Below, piece by piece: positions 20,029-30,058 of a DNA stretch of 64,000 nucleotides. Under the pieces are notes generated by a model that saw nothing but the letters and a program-made list of their open reading frames with translations, was not told where the DNA came from and ran no database searches. The DNA lies in the NCBI RefSeq assembly GCF_000013745.1, contig NC_007925.1, positions 2,480,001 to 2,544,000 of the forward strand. Reading direction: 5' to 3'. Numbering within the stretch: position 1 is the first letter of the stretch; the number at the start of each line of letters is the position of its first letter. A program made the translations under genes and the position numbers. This DNA comes from Rhodopseudomonas_A palustris_F. Its GTDB lineage: Bacteria; Pseudomonadota; Alphaproteobacteria; Rhizobiales; Xanthobacteraceae.

Positions 20029-20766
20029 ATGTTCGATTTATCAGGCAGGACCGCGTTGGTGACCGGCGCGACCGGAGGCATCGGCGGTGCGATCGCGCAA
20101 GCGCTGCACGCTCAGGGCGCCACGGTGGCGATCTCCGGGACGCGACGCGAGGCGCTGGAGGCACTCGCCGCCAAGCTCGGCGAGCGGGTTCATGTGCTGC
20201 CCTGCAATCTGTCCGACACAGCCGAGGTCGAGGCGCTGGTGCCGGCCGCCGAGAAGGCGATGGGGCAGCTCGACATCCTGGTCAGCAACGCCGGTATCAC
20301 CCGCGACAATCTGTTCGTGCAGCTGCGCGACGAGGACTGGGACGAGGTGATCAAAGTCAATCTGACCGCGACGTTTCGGCTGGCGCGCGCCGCCACCAAA
20401 TTGATGATGCGCAAGCGGTTCGGCCGCATCATCGCGATCACTTCGGTGGTCGGCGTCACCGGAAATGCCGGGCAGGGCAATTACGCCGCGTCGAAAGCCG
20501 GCCTGATCGGCATGATCAAGACGCTCGGCGCGGAATATGCCAAGCGCAACGTCACCGCCAACTGCATCGCACCCGGATTCATCGCCACGTCGATGACCGA
20601 GGTGCTCAACGACAAGCAGCGCGAAGCGATTCTCACCAAGGTGCCGGCGGGGCGGCTCGGCACCCCGGAAGATATCGCCGCGGCGGCGGTGTATTTGGCC
20701 TCCAACGAAGCCGCCTACGTCACCGGCCAGACAATTCACGTCAACGGCGGGATGGCGATGATCTAA
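20029..20766 (+). CDS. fabG: 3-oxoacyl-ACP reductase
   Basis: NADPH-dependent reduction of beta-ketoacyl-ACP in fatty acid elongation. The cofactor motif TGATGGIG lies at residues 12-19 and NAG in VSNAGITRDN. The catalytic Ser is in ITSVVGVTGN, and the Tyr/Lys pair is in NYAASKAG. The C-terminus NGGMAMI is typical of FabG. Length 245 matches the family. AAGGAG precedes the ATG. It heads the run fabG-acpP-fabF. Confidence 0.96.
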   Translation: MFDLSGRTALVTGATGGIGGAIAQALHAQGATVAISGTRREALEALAAKLGERVHVLPCNLSDTAEVEALVPAAEKAMGQLDILVSNAGITRDNLFVQLRDEDWDEVIKVNLTATFRLARAATKLMMRKRFGRIIAITSVVGVTGNAGQGNYAASKAGLIGMIKTLGAEYAKRNVTANCIAPGFIATSMTEVLNDKQREAILTKVPAGRLGTPEDIAAAAVYLASNEAAYVTGQTIHVNGGMAMI

Positions 20767-20874
20767 CCAGAGTTTTCCACCGCCGCGGGTCGGCAGCAGC
20801 CTACGGCGGAGGCTTGTAGTCAAGACATACGAAGTATGATAACCGAACGACGAACGGATGGGCAAAGAACGCCA

Positions 20875-20901
20875 TTGCGGGAGAGCAAAACCCTGTATAT
20901 T
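20875..20901 (+). promoter_or_regulatory. Possible promoter for acpP
   Basis: TTGCGG and TATATT are separated by 15 bases, about 155 bases ahead of acpP. The spacing is short. A TATGAT at 20835-20840, within the palindrome CATAC-gaa-GTATG, is another candidate -10. The fabG-acpP gap of 289 bases holds no gene. Confidence 0.3.
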
Positions 20902-21055
20902 GGCGGTGCGGAGCCTGCGGTCGATTGCCGGGCTTTCCCTGGGGACGGGGATAATCAAGACTTACGCGATTGCGACGGGAACTTAACGAGTTAACGCACC
21001 ACGATGGCTCGTATCCTAGCGGTCGGGTCCAATGGAACAGCACGAGGTTTGAACG

Positions 21056-21295
21056 ATGAGTGAGATTGGCGAGCGGGTTAAGAAGATCGTGGTGGAGCAC
21101 CTTGGTGTCGAGCCCGAGAAAGTGGTCGACGGCGCGAGCTTCATTGACGACCTCGGTGCGGACAGCCTCGACACCGTCGAGCTCGTGATGGCGTTCGAAG
21201 AAGAATTCGGCTGCGAAATTCCCGACGATGCCGCAGAAACCATTCTGACGGTTGGCGACGCCACCAAGTTTCTCGAAAAGAACGCAAAGAGCTGA
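21056..21295 (+). CDS. acpP: Acyl carrier protein
   Basis: Small acidic carrier of growing acyl chains. The phosphopantetheine serine is Ser37 in GADSLDTVELV. The acidic helix pattern (VELVMAFEEEFGCEIPDD) is standard, and the length of 79 is normal. It lies between fabG and fabF, its usual place. The upstream gap of 289 bases suggests its own promoter, which fits its high demand. Confidence 0.98.
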   Translation: MSEIGERVKKIVVEHLGVEPEKVVDGASFIDDLGADSLDTVELVMAFEEEFGCEIPDDAAETILTVGDATKFLEKNAKS

Positions 21296-21392
21296 CGCTC
21301 TGGCGCGGGACTAACGAAGCCGGGCGGGCCGCCACCACGCGGTCCACCGGCTTCTTGTTATGCACCGCGAATCCCGGGCCGGAGTGCTGCAT

Positions 21393-22658
<1,266 letters not shown>

Positions 22659-22834
22659 CGCTGAATGGTGCTATGGGTCCTCCGTTTCGCCGCAATCGCT
22701 GAACCCTATGGGGGCGGTGGTTCGCGCAATGCCGATTGCGGAGCCCGCCACTGCCTCGGGGGCACTTTCCGAAGCTCAGCTACGATCGTCGTTTTCGCCG
22801 GCCCCGATTGAACGACAGGAATCAGGTTGCACCG

Positions 22835-24103
22835 ATGAGTGAAAGGCCGCCGATTTCGCCAAAGAGCCCGCGTGCCGCGCTGGAGCCTGAGCAGGTGCCG
22901 CCGCCGCCGAAGCGGTCCGACCGCGCCCGCAATCCGCTGGTGGTGATCGGCAATGCGATCATCACCGTGGTGCTGGTGGTGATGATCGGCACCGGCGGCA
23001 TCTACGTCTACGGCAAGCAGAAGATCGAAGCTCCCGGTCCCTTGCAGGACGACAAGATCGTCAACATTCCGCAGCGCGCCGGGATGGGCGACATCGGCGA
23101 CATTCTGCAGCGCGAAGGCGTGATCGATAATAATCGTTGGGCCTTCATCGGCAGCGTGTTCGCGCTGAAGGCGCGCGCCGATCTGAAGCCCGGCGAATAC
23201 TCGTTTCAGAAGAACGCCAGCCTGCGCGACGTGATCGCCACCATCGTCGAAGGCAAGGTGGTGCAGCACGCGGTGACGATCCCCGAAGGTTTGACCTCGG
23301 AACAGATCCTGGCGCGGCTGACGGAGAACGACATCTTCTCCGGCAATGTGCGGGAGATGCCGCGCGAGGGCACCTTGCTGCCGGAGACCTACAAATTCCC
23401 GCGCGGCACCACCCGCGAATCGGTGATCGTGCGGATGCAGCAGGCGCAGAAGCGGGTGCTCGCCGAGATCTGGGAGCGCCGCAATCCCGACGTGCCGGTG
23501 AAGACCCCGGAGCAATTGGTGACGCTGGCCTCCATCGTCGAGAAGGAGACCGGCAAGGCCGACGAGCGCAGCCGGGTCGCCGCGGTCTACGTCAATCGGC
23601 TGCGCCAGAAGATGAAGCTGCAGTCCGATCCGACCATCATCTACGGCCTGGTCGGCGGCAAGGGCACGCTGGGCCGCCCGATCAAGCGCAGCGAGATCAT
23701 CCAGCCGTCGCCCTACAACACCTATGTGGTCGAGGGCCTGCCGCCGGGGCCGATCGCCAATCCGGGCCGCGCCTCGCTGGAAGCCGCCGCCAATCCGGCG
23801 CGCACCCGCGATCTGTTCTTCGTCGCCGACGGCAGCGGCGGACACAGCTTCACCGAGACCTACGATCAGCACCAGAAGAACGTCGCCAGGCTGCGCACCC
23901 TGGAACGCCAGATCCAGAACGACACCGTCGAGCCGCCGGACGACGCCGCGCCGGCGGCGTCGCCGGCCGCGCCGGATGCCAACGCCGCGGTGCCGGCCAC
24001 CGCTGCGCCGTCGAAATCGCAGAAACGGACGCGTGCCGCCGCGCCGGCGCGGCAAGGTGCTGCGCAGCCGGCGGCGCCGACCGCGCCGGCCAGCCAAGAA
24101 TAG
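22835..24103 (+). CDS. mltG: Endolytic murein transglycosylase
   Basis: Cuts nascent glycan strands of peptidoglycan, setting their length. A Pro-rich cytoplasmic start (MSERPPISPKSPRA) leads to one membrane helix near residues 33-55 (PLVVIGNAIITVVLVVMIGTG). The YceG/MltG domain follows; the catalytic Glu is in LASIVEKETGKADER, and QSDPTIIYGL and SPYNTYVVEGLPPGPIANPG are family signatures. The last ~60 residues are an Ala/Pro-rich tail. It follows fabF, as in many proteobacteria. Confidence 0.93.
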   Translation: MSERPPISPKSPRAALEPEQVPPPPKRSDRARNPLVVIGNAIITVVLVVMIGTGGIYVYGKQKIEAPGPLQDDKIVNIPQRAGMGDIGDILQREGVIDNNRWAFIGSVFALKARADLKPGEYSFQKNASLRDVIATIVEGKVVQHAVTIPEGLTSEQILARLTENDIFSGNVREMPREGTLLPETYKFPRGTTRESVIVRMQQAQKRVLAEIWERRNPDVPVKTPEQLVTLASIVEKETGKADERSRVAAVYVNRLRQKMKLQSDPTIIYGLVGGKGTLGRPIKRSEIIQPSPYNTYVVEGLPPGPIANPGRASLEAAANPARTRDLFFVADGSGGHSFTETYDQHQKNVARLRTLERQIQNDTVEPPDDAAPAASPAAPDANAAVPATAAPSKSQKRTRAAAPARQGAAQPAAPTAPASQE

Positions 24104-24211
24104 CGGCGAACAGCCGGCGAAAGCGGTCCCCCTTTGGCGCCGGACGCGCTAAGTTCCGCGCACCTTGTTTTTCGAATCTGAATCCCTGAAATCCGTGGAG
24201 ATCTTTTGGCG

Positions 24212-25099
24212 ATGTCGTTGTCGAGTATGACCGGGTTTGCCCGCAGCCATGGAAACAGTGGTCCCTATGCGTTCGAATGGGAATTGAAGTCGGTCAACGC
24301 CAAGGGCTTCGATTTCCGGATGCGGCTGCCGCCCGGCTGGGACGACATCGAGCAGATCGTGCGCAAGCGCGCCGCCGAACTGCTGTCGCGCGGCACCGTG
24401 TACGCCAATCTCACCGTGAAGCGCGCCAACGCGCTGTCCACGATTCGCATCAATCAGGACGTGCTGAACTCGGTGCTGAAGGTCGCCGGCGAATTGACCG
24501 GCCGGATCGACGCGGTGGCGCCGAGCGTCGACGGTCTGTTGGCGATCAAGGGCGTGATCGAAGTGGTCGAGCCGGAGAGCGACGAGGCCGAGGACAAGGC
24601 CGCGCGGACCGCGGTGGAGGCCGCTTTCGCGCAAGCGCTCGACAGCCTGGTCGAGATGCGCAAGCGCGAAGGCGACACGCTCGGCGAGATTTTGTTGCAG
24701 CGGATGGACGAAATCGAGCGCCTGGCGAAGCAGGCCGAGCAGGCGCCAGGGCGTAAACCGGAGGCGATCCGGGCGCGGCTCGCCGAGCAGATCGCGGCGC
24801 TGCTCGAGGCGTCGGATCGCTTTGATTCTGATCGGCTCAATCAGGAAGCGATCATGATCGCCACCAAGGCCGACATCCGCGAAGAGCTCGATCGCATCGC
24901 CTCGCACATCGCGCAGGCCCGCGACATGATCAAGAAGGGTGGCGCGGTCGGACGAAGGCTGGATTTCCTGGCGCAGGAGTTCAACCGCGAGGTCAACACC
25001 TGCTGCTCGAAATCCAACGATCTGGAATTGACCAACACCGGGCTTGCGATGAAGAACGTGGTCGAGCAGTTCCGCGAACAGGTTCAGAATCTGGAGTGA
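24212..25099 (+). CDS. YicC/YloC family endoribonuclease
   Basis: Homologues of E. coli YicC act as RNases with adaptor roles. The N-terminus MSLSSMTGFARSHG is the family signature, and the C-terminal DUF1732 part has REELDRIASHIAQ, GRRLDFLAQEFNREVNT and CCSKSNDLELTN. I start at the ATG rather than the TTG six bases before. GGAGAT lies upstream. The stop overlaps the gmk ribosome site, and yicC-gmk pairing is common. Length 295. Confidence 0.92.
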   Translation: MSLSSMTGFARSHGNSGPYAFEWELKSVNAKGFDFRMRLPPGWDDIEQIVRKRAAELLSRGTVYANLTVKRANALSTIRINQDVLNSVLKVAGELTGRIDAVAPSVDGLLAIKGVIEVVEPESDEAEDKAARTAVEAAFAQALDSLVEMRKREGDTLGEILLQRMDEIERLAKQAEQAPGRKPEAIRARLAEQIAALLEASDRFDSDRLNQEAIMIATKADIREELDRIASHIAQARDMIKKGGAVGRRLDFLAQEFNREVNTCCSKSNDLELTNTGLAMKNVVEQFREQVQNLE

Positions 25100-25101
25100 G
25101 C

Positions 25102-25761
25102 ATGACGGCCCCTGGTCACGGCTTGGAAAGCCTCGAACGACGCGGATTGATGTTCGTGCTGTCGTCGCCGTCGGGCGCCGGCAAGACGACGTTGTCGCGG
25201 CTGTTGATCGAGCGCGTCGCCGGATTGAAGATGTCGGTGTCGGCGACCACGCGGACCAAACGTCCGGGCGAGGAGGACGGCCGCGACTACTACTTCGTCG
25301 ATCACGCGCGCTTCCAGGCGATGACCGAAAACGCTGAATTGCTGGAATGGGCCAACGTGTTCGACAATTGCTACGGCACGCCGCGCGCGCCGGTCGAGGC
25401 GGCGTTGGCGGTCGGGCAGGACGTGCTGTTCGACATCGATTGGCAGGGCACCCAGCAACTGCGCGAGAAGGCCCGAGATGACGTCGTCAGCGTGTTCATC
25501 CTGCCGCCGTCGGCGGCGGATCTGGAAAAGCGACTGCACACCCGGGCGCAGGATTCCGACGAGGTGATCCGCGGCCGGATGAGCCGCGCCAGCCACGAGC
25601 TCAGTCACTTCGCCGAATACGATTACATCGTCGTCAATCACGACATCGACGAGGCCTTCGCCGAAGTGCACTCGATCCTGAAGGCGGAACGCTTGAAGCG
25701 CGAACGCCGCACCGGCCTGACGGCCTTCGTGCGCGATCTGCAGAAGCAGCTGGAGCGGTAG
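25102..25761 (+). CDS. gmk: Guanylate kinase
   Basis: Phosphorylates GMP to GDP with ATP. The P-loop is SSPSGAGKTTLSRLL near residue 20, followed by VSATTRTKRPGEEDGRDYYFV (the GMP-binding region) and DIDWQGTQQLR. The lid region SRASHELSHFAEYDY is typical. The ATG sits 3 bases after the yicC stop with GGAG ahead; a GTG at 25096 would overlap yicC. Length 219. The stop codon touches the palindromic repeat. Confidence 0.96.
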   Translation: MTAPGHGLESLERRGLMFVLSSPSGAGKTTLSRLLIERVAGLKMSVSATTRTKRPGEEDGRDYYFVDHARFQAMTENAELLEWANVFDNCYGTPRAPVEAALAVGQDVLFDIDWQGTQQLREKARDDVVSVFILPPSAADLEKRLHTRAQDSDEVIRGRMSRASHELSHFAEYDYIVVNHDIDEAFAEVHSILKAERLKRERRTGLTAFVRDLQKQLER

Positions 25762-25882
25762 CTGTCATTCCGGGGCTCGAGCGGCGTAAGCCGCGAGAGA
25801 ACCCGGAATCCAGTATTCCAGGGCAGTGAGTACTGGATTCCGGGTTCGCTCGGCCTGCGGCCTCGCGCCCCGGAATGACAGC
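25762..25882. repeat. Intergenic palindromic repeat
   Basis: Outer arms CTGTCATTCCGGGG and CCCCGGAATGACAG are perfect inverses. An inner pair AACCCGGAATCCAGTA/TACTGGATTCCGGGTT is perfect too. The element starts right after the gmk stop and precedes a convergent gene, so it may serve as a terminator. The same family is at 38975 and 39342. Confidence 0.85.
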
Positions 25883-25950
25883 CTCGTTTACGCTGGAGCG
25901 CGTCCGTCAGCCGACGCAGATGCGATCCCCCAAGGCGTCTCGCTTCGACG

Positions 25951-26886
25951 TCAGCTCGGTCGCGACGCCTTCGCCAGGAGTTGCGCGATCGCGGCGTCGC
26001 TCGGCGCCGACTTGCCGCGGTCGCGCGCGATGCGCAGCCAGTTCATCGGCGGCGGCTCGTCTTCCAACTCATCGGCTGTCGCGTGCGCGGCATGGACGGG
26101 GGCCGCCGGCTCGATCCACGGCGCTTCGGAGGGCGGCTCGGGGATTGCAACGTCATAGATCGCGTCGTGATACAGCGCCTCGTCGCGGCGGATGATCGGC
26201 CGCGGCGCGCCGAACCGCATCACCAGATGCGCGATCAGTCCGGCCAATCCCAGCGCGGCGGCGAGTCCCGCGATCAGCAGCCAGAGCGATTTGTCGGCGG
26301 CGGCCGGCGCCGGCGCGGCGGCCGTGGGCGCGTGGGTCGCGGGCTCGGTCGTAGCGGCGGCGGTCTCGCCGCTCGTAGCGGTCGCGTCGCTCTGCGCGGC
26401 CTGGCGCTCCAGCCAGCGATTGGCGAAGGCGACGCGCTGGCTTTGCAGATCGGGTGATGCGGCGGCGGCCACCGCGCCGGCCGCGGCGAAGGGCTCGGCC
26501 GGCTGCGGCGGAGGCGCGACGTTGCCGCGGTTGCTGTCGGTCAATTCGCGGGTCGGCAGATATTCGGCGCGGGCGTCGGACAAGTCGCGTGGCGCCGGTG
26601 TCGACGACGGAGCAGGCGCCGGCGTTTCGGCGGCGGCGGGTTCCGGCGTCGCCGCGTCGGCGACCGCGGTGGGCGGCGCGGCGCTCTTGGCTCTCGTGTA
26701 CCAGCACTGCCGCTTGGTCTCGCGCTCCAGCCGGTAGTACCAATGCGAGCCCTTCGGCGCGGCGCCGTTCGGCGCGGTCAGGCAGTCCGCGGCCTGCAAT
26801 GAACCGAGCGGCAGCATCGCGGCGCCGCTGCCGAGCATCCATGCGGCGACCGCCGCGGAAGACAATGTCCGGTTGCGCTGTCGCAT
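25951..26886 (-). CDS. Exported single-pass protein with CWY motif, unknown function
   Basis: A signal peptide occupies about residues 1-32 (VAAWMLGSGAAMLPLGSLQA). A short conserved-looking block follows, with ADCLTAPN, GSHWYYRLERETKRQCWY: two cysteines that may form a disulfide around the WYYR core. A long Ala/Pro/Thr-rich linker leads to a second membrane helix near residues 205-225 (LWLLIAGLAAALGLAGLIAHLV). An Asp/Glu/Pro-rich cytoplasmic tail ends the protein. I know blocks of this kind in Bradyrhizobium-group proteins of unknown function. AAGGGGAA precedes the ATG. Confidence 0.75.
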   Translation of the reverse strand: MRQRNRTLSSAAVAAWMLGSGAAMLPLGSLQAADCLTAPNGAAPKGSHWYYRLERETKRQCWYTRAKSAAPPTAVADAATPEPAAAETPAPAPSSTPAPRDLSDARAEYLPTRELTDSNRGNVAPPPQPAEPFAAAGAVAAAASPDLQSQRVAFANRWLERQAAQSDATATSGETAAATTEPATHAPTAAAPAPAAADKSLWLLIAGLAAALGLAGLIAHLVMRFGAPRPIIRRDEALYHDAIYDVAIPEPPSEAPWIEPAAPVHAAHATADELEDEPPPMNWLRIARDRGKSAPSDAAIAQLLAKASRPS

Positions 26887-27057
26887 GCGCGTTCCCCTTG
26901 TTACTCAACGATGCGGTGTTGGCCGGAGTTTTTCGGCCGGTAACTTTTCGTTGAGAAATGGGGTGGCAATGCGCCGTAATTCTGAACAGCTGTGGGCAAT
27001 ATTCAGGCCCGCACCGACAGCCGGGCGAGCCTTATCTTCAGAGCTTATGATGGCGGC

Positions 27058-28113
27058 TTAGTTGGTCAGCACGATGCGGCCGACGACGTGGCCGGCGCGC
27101 AATTCGTCGATCCATGTCTGCACCTCGGCCATCGGCTGTTCCTGCATCGGCGTCGGCGCGATGTTGCCGGCGCGCGCCAGCTCCAGCAATTCCTTGGCTT
27201 CGGTCAGCGTCCCGGTCATGAAGCCTTCGATGGTCATCCGCTTGTAGATCCAGTTCACCATCGGCATCGTAAAGCTGCCGCCCATCAGTCCGGACACCAC
27301 GATCTTGCCGCCGCGCGCCACCACGCTGGTCGCAAAGCCCATCGATCTGTCGTTGCCGGCGAAATCGACGATGGCGTCGAAGCCGCCGGTCTCTTTCATG
27401 ATGCGCTTGATTAGATCGGGCTCGGTGGGATCGTAGGCGGTGGCGGCGCCGTTCTTCAGTGCGGTTTCCCGCGCCGCCGGATTGATGTCGGCCACGCTGA
27501 TGTCCTGCTTGAACATCGACTTCGCCAGCGACAATCCCATCATGCCGACGCCGCCCAGCCCGATCAGCAACAGGTTGCGCTGCCGCTTGCGATCGACGAG
27601 GCGCTTCAGCGCGCCGTAGGCGGTGGCGCCCGAGCACATCAGCGTCGCCGCCTGGTTGATCGGCAACGGATCGTAGTCGAGCAGATATTTGGCGTCCGGC
27701 ACCAGCACGTGGGTGGAGAACCCGCCATCGATCGCAACGCCGAGAAAGCGGTTGCGCGTGCAGAGATTTTCGTCGTCGTTGAGGCAGTCGCGGCACTGGC
27801 CGCAGCCGATCCAGGGAAACACCGCCTTGTTGCGGCCGATCAGTTCGGCCGGGGCGTCGGGGCCGACCTCTTCGACCACGCCGGCGATCTCGTGGCCGAG
27901 CGTAAAGGGCAGCGTCATGCCCTTGGTGGTGTCGAGCCGCTTGCCGGAGCCGAGATCGGCGTAGCCGTCCTGGATATGCAGATCGGAATGGCACAGCCCG
28001 CAGCGCTCGATCCGGACCAACACTTCGCGGCCCTGCGGCTGCGGCGTGGGCACGATGGTCTCGCACAGCGGTGCGTCGAACTTGACGAGCGATTGCCGAC
28101 GCATCAGCGCCAT
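27058..28113 (-). CDS. Zinc-dependent alcohol dehydrogenase
   Basis: Medium-chain dehydrogenase. The catalytic zinc ligands include Cys38 in RCGLCHSDLH and the His/Glu pair in LGHEIAGVV. The structural zinc site is CGQCRDCLNDDENLC near residue 105. The NAD(P)-binding motif is GLGGVGMMGL. Length 351. GGGAG lies ahead of the ATG. It starts 13 bases after the rsmA stop on the same strand, so read-through from the lptF-rsmA string is likely. The substrate alcohol is not evident. Confidence 0.9.
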   Translation of the reverse strand: MALMRRQSLVKFDAPLCETIVPTPQPQGREVLVRIERCGLCHSDLHIQDGYADLGSGKRLDTTKGMTLPFTLGHEIAGVVEEVGPDAPAELIGRNKAVFPWIGCGQCRDCLNDDENLCTRNRFLGVAIDGGFSTHVLVPDAKYLLDYDPLPINQAATLMCSGATAYGALKRLVDRKRQRNLLLIGLGGVGMMGLSLAKSMFKQDISVADINPAARETALKNGAATAYDPTEPDLIKRIMKETGGFDAIVDFAGNDRSMGFATSVVARGGKIVVSGLMGGSFTMPMVNWIYKRMTIEGFMTGTLTEAKELLELARAGNIAPTPMQEQPMAEVQTWIDELRAGHVVGRIVLTN

Positions 28114-28126
28114 GGTGGTGTTCTCC

Positions 28127-28987
28127 CTAGACCGATTTTATCGCTCGTATATCGGTCAATTCCCTGGCCATGGCAACAAAGCCCGAGACCGCAATGGTCT
28201 CGGCGCGCCGGGTCGGATCGACGCCGGCGGCGGCCGCGAGCCGGGCCGGATCGACGCCGAGCGGCTTCAGGCTTTGCCGCAGCATCTTGCGGCGCTGGCC
28301 GAACGCGGCGGCTGCGACCTGCTCCAGCATCCGGCGATCGCAGGGCTCGGGGGTTTCGCGCGGCACCAGGCGCACCACGGAGGAGGTGACCTTGGGCTGC
28401 GGCACGAAGGCGGCGGGCGAGATGTCGAACAACAGTTTGGTCTCGGCGCGCCAATTGGCCAGCACGGCGAGCCGGCCATAGGCCTCGTCGTCTTCGCGCG
28501 CCACGATGCGTTCGGCGACCTCGCGCTGAAACATCAGCACCATGGTGTCGTACCAGGGCGGCCACGGCTCGATGCTGAGCCAGCCGATCAACAACGGGGT
28601 CGCGATGTTGTAGGGCAGGTTGGCGACGATTTTCGCGCGCGCGCCGCCGAGCAGCGGGCGAGGATCGTAGATCGTGGCATCCGCGCAGACGATTTCGAGG
28701 CGTCCGGGATAATGCGCGGCGATTTCCTGCAGCGCGCCGAGCGCGCGTTCGTCGCGCTCGATCGCGATCACCTTGGCGGCGCCGAGCGCCAACAGGGCGC
28801 GGGTCAATCCGCCGGGGCCGGGACCGATCTCGATCACGGTGGCGCCGTCCAGCGGTCCCGCGGCCCGCGCGATCCGGGTCAGCAAGTTCAGATCGAGCAG
28901 GAAATTCTGGCCGAGCGATTTGCGCGCTGACAAATCGTGGCGCTTGATCACATCGCGTAGCGGCGGCAGATCGTCGATGCCGCTCAT
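28127..28987 (-). CDS. rsmA: 16S rRNA dimethyladenosine transferase
   Basis: Dimethylates two adjacent adenines in helix 45 of 16S rRNA, late in 30S assembly. KSLGQNFLLDLN opens the family motif. The SAM site is VIEIGPGPGGLTRALL, and the catalytic NLPYN lies in IVANLPYNIATPLL. It overlaps pdxA by four bases (ATGA), and pdxA-rsmA is a conserved pair. Length 286. Also known as KsgA. Confidence 0.96.
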   Translation of the reverse strand: MSGIDDLPPLRDVIKRHDLSARKSLGQNFLLDLNLLTRIARAAGPLDGATVIEIGPGPGGLTRALLALGAAKVIAIERDERALGALQEIAAHYPGRLEIVCADATIYDPRPLLGGARAKIVANLPYNIATPLLIGWLSIEPWPPWYDTMVLMFQREVAERIVAREDDEAYGRLAVLANWRAETKLLFDISPAAFVPQPKVTSSVVRLVPRETPEPCDRRMLEQVAAAAFGQRRKMLRQSLKPLGVDPARLAAAAGVDPTRRAETIAVSGFVAMARELTDIRAIKSV

Positions 28988-30003
28988 GCCGGCGTCGTCG
29001 GCGTGGCCATCCGCGCCGCCAGCCGCAGCGCTTCGATCAGGCTGGACGGATCGGCGCGGCCGCTGCCGGCGATGTCGAAGGCGGTGCCGTGATCCGGCGA
29101 GGTGCGCACGAACGGCAACCCCAGCGTGACGTTGACGGCGCGATCGAACGCCAGCGTCTTCACCGGGATCAGCGCCTGGTCGTGATACATGCACAGCGCG
29201 CAGTCGTAGGTCTTGCGTGCCGCTTCATGGAACATGGTGTCGGCGGGGAGCGGGCCGCGGGCGTCGATGCCGTCGCGGCGCAGGATCTCGACCGCGGGCG
29301 CAATGATGCTCTGGTCCTCGCGGCCGAGGCCGCCGTCTTCGCCGGCGTGCGGGTTGAGTCCGGAGACCGCCAGCCGCGGCGCGGCGATCCGCATGTGGCG
29401 CCGCAAGGCGCTCGCGACGATCCGCGCCGTCGACACGATCAGTCCGGTGGTGAGCTGCGCGATGGCGTCGCGCAGCGGCAGGTGGATCGTCACCGGCACC
29501 ACGGCGAGCGCCTCCGACCACAGCATCATCACCGGTTGCGGTGGCGCGCCTTCGCCCCGCGCCAGTTCGGCGAGAAATTCGGTATGGCCGGGATGTTTGA
29601 AGCCGGCCTGGTACAACACGCTCTTGGCGATCGGATTGGTCACCACCGCCGCGGCGCGTCCGGCGATCACGTCCTGCACCGCCTGGCGGATCGCGCCGAT
29701 CGCCGCAGCCGCGCTGCTGCCGTCCGGCCGACCGGGCATGGCGGTGACGGGGTGGCCGGTTCCGACCACCGGCAGGGCATCGGCAAATGTCGCGGCGGCC
29801 TGATCGGGCCGCACTTCTGCGAACGGCACGTTGAGGCCGAGCGTGGCGGCGCGGGCCTGTAGAAACGCCCGATCACCGAGCAGATAGAAGGCCGGGATCG
29901 GCGACGTGCCGCGCCCGAGCCAGGCCGCGAGCGCTACGTCCGGACCGATGCCGGCCGGCTCGCCGAGGGTGAGCGCCAGCGGCTTGTTCGACACGGCGGT
30001 CAT
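28984..30003 (-). CDS. pdxA: 4-hydroxythreonine-4-phosphate dehydrogenase
   Basis: NAD-dependent enzyme of the DXP-dependent vitamin B6 route. The start MTAVSNKPLALTLGEPAGIGPDV is standard. Metal-binding histidines lie in GFKHPGHTEFLAEL, SGLNPHAGEDG and YHDQALIPVK. The C-terminal part (GLPFVRTSPDHGTAFDIAG) carries cofactor residues. Length 339 matches. It lies 55 bases after surA on the same strand. The surA-pdxA-rsmA order is shared with E. coli. Confidence 0.96.
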   Translation of the reverse strand: MTAVSNKPLALTLGEPAGIGPDVALAAWLGRGTSPIPAFYLLGDRAFLQARAATLGLNVPFAEVRPDQAAATFADALPVVGTGHPVTAMPGRPDGSSAAAAIGAIRQAVQDVIAGRAAAVVTNPIAKSVLYQAGFKHPGHTEFLAELARGEGAPPQPVMMLWSEALAVVPVTIHLPLRDAIAQLTTGLIVSTARIVASALRRHMRIAAPRLAVSGLNPHAGEDGGLGREDQSIIAPAVEILRRDGIDARGPLPADTMFHEAARKTYDCALCMYHDQALIPVKTLAFDRAVNVTLGLPFVRTSPDHGTAFDIAGSGRADPSSLIEALRLAARMATPTTPA

Positions 30004-30058
30004 CCGACGCTCGTCATAACCGGCCGCGCCCCGTCATGCCAACGCCGGCTGCGCGACA

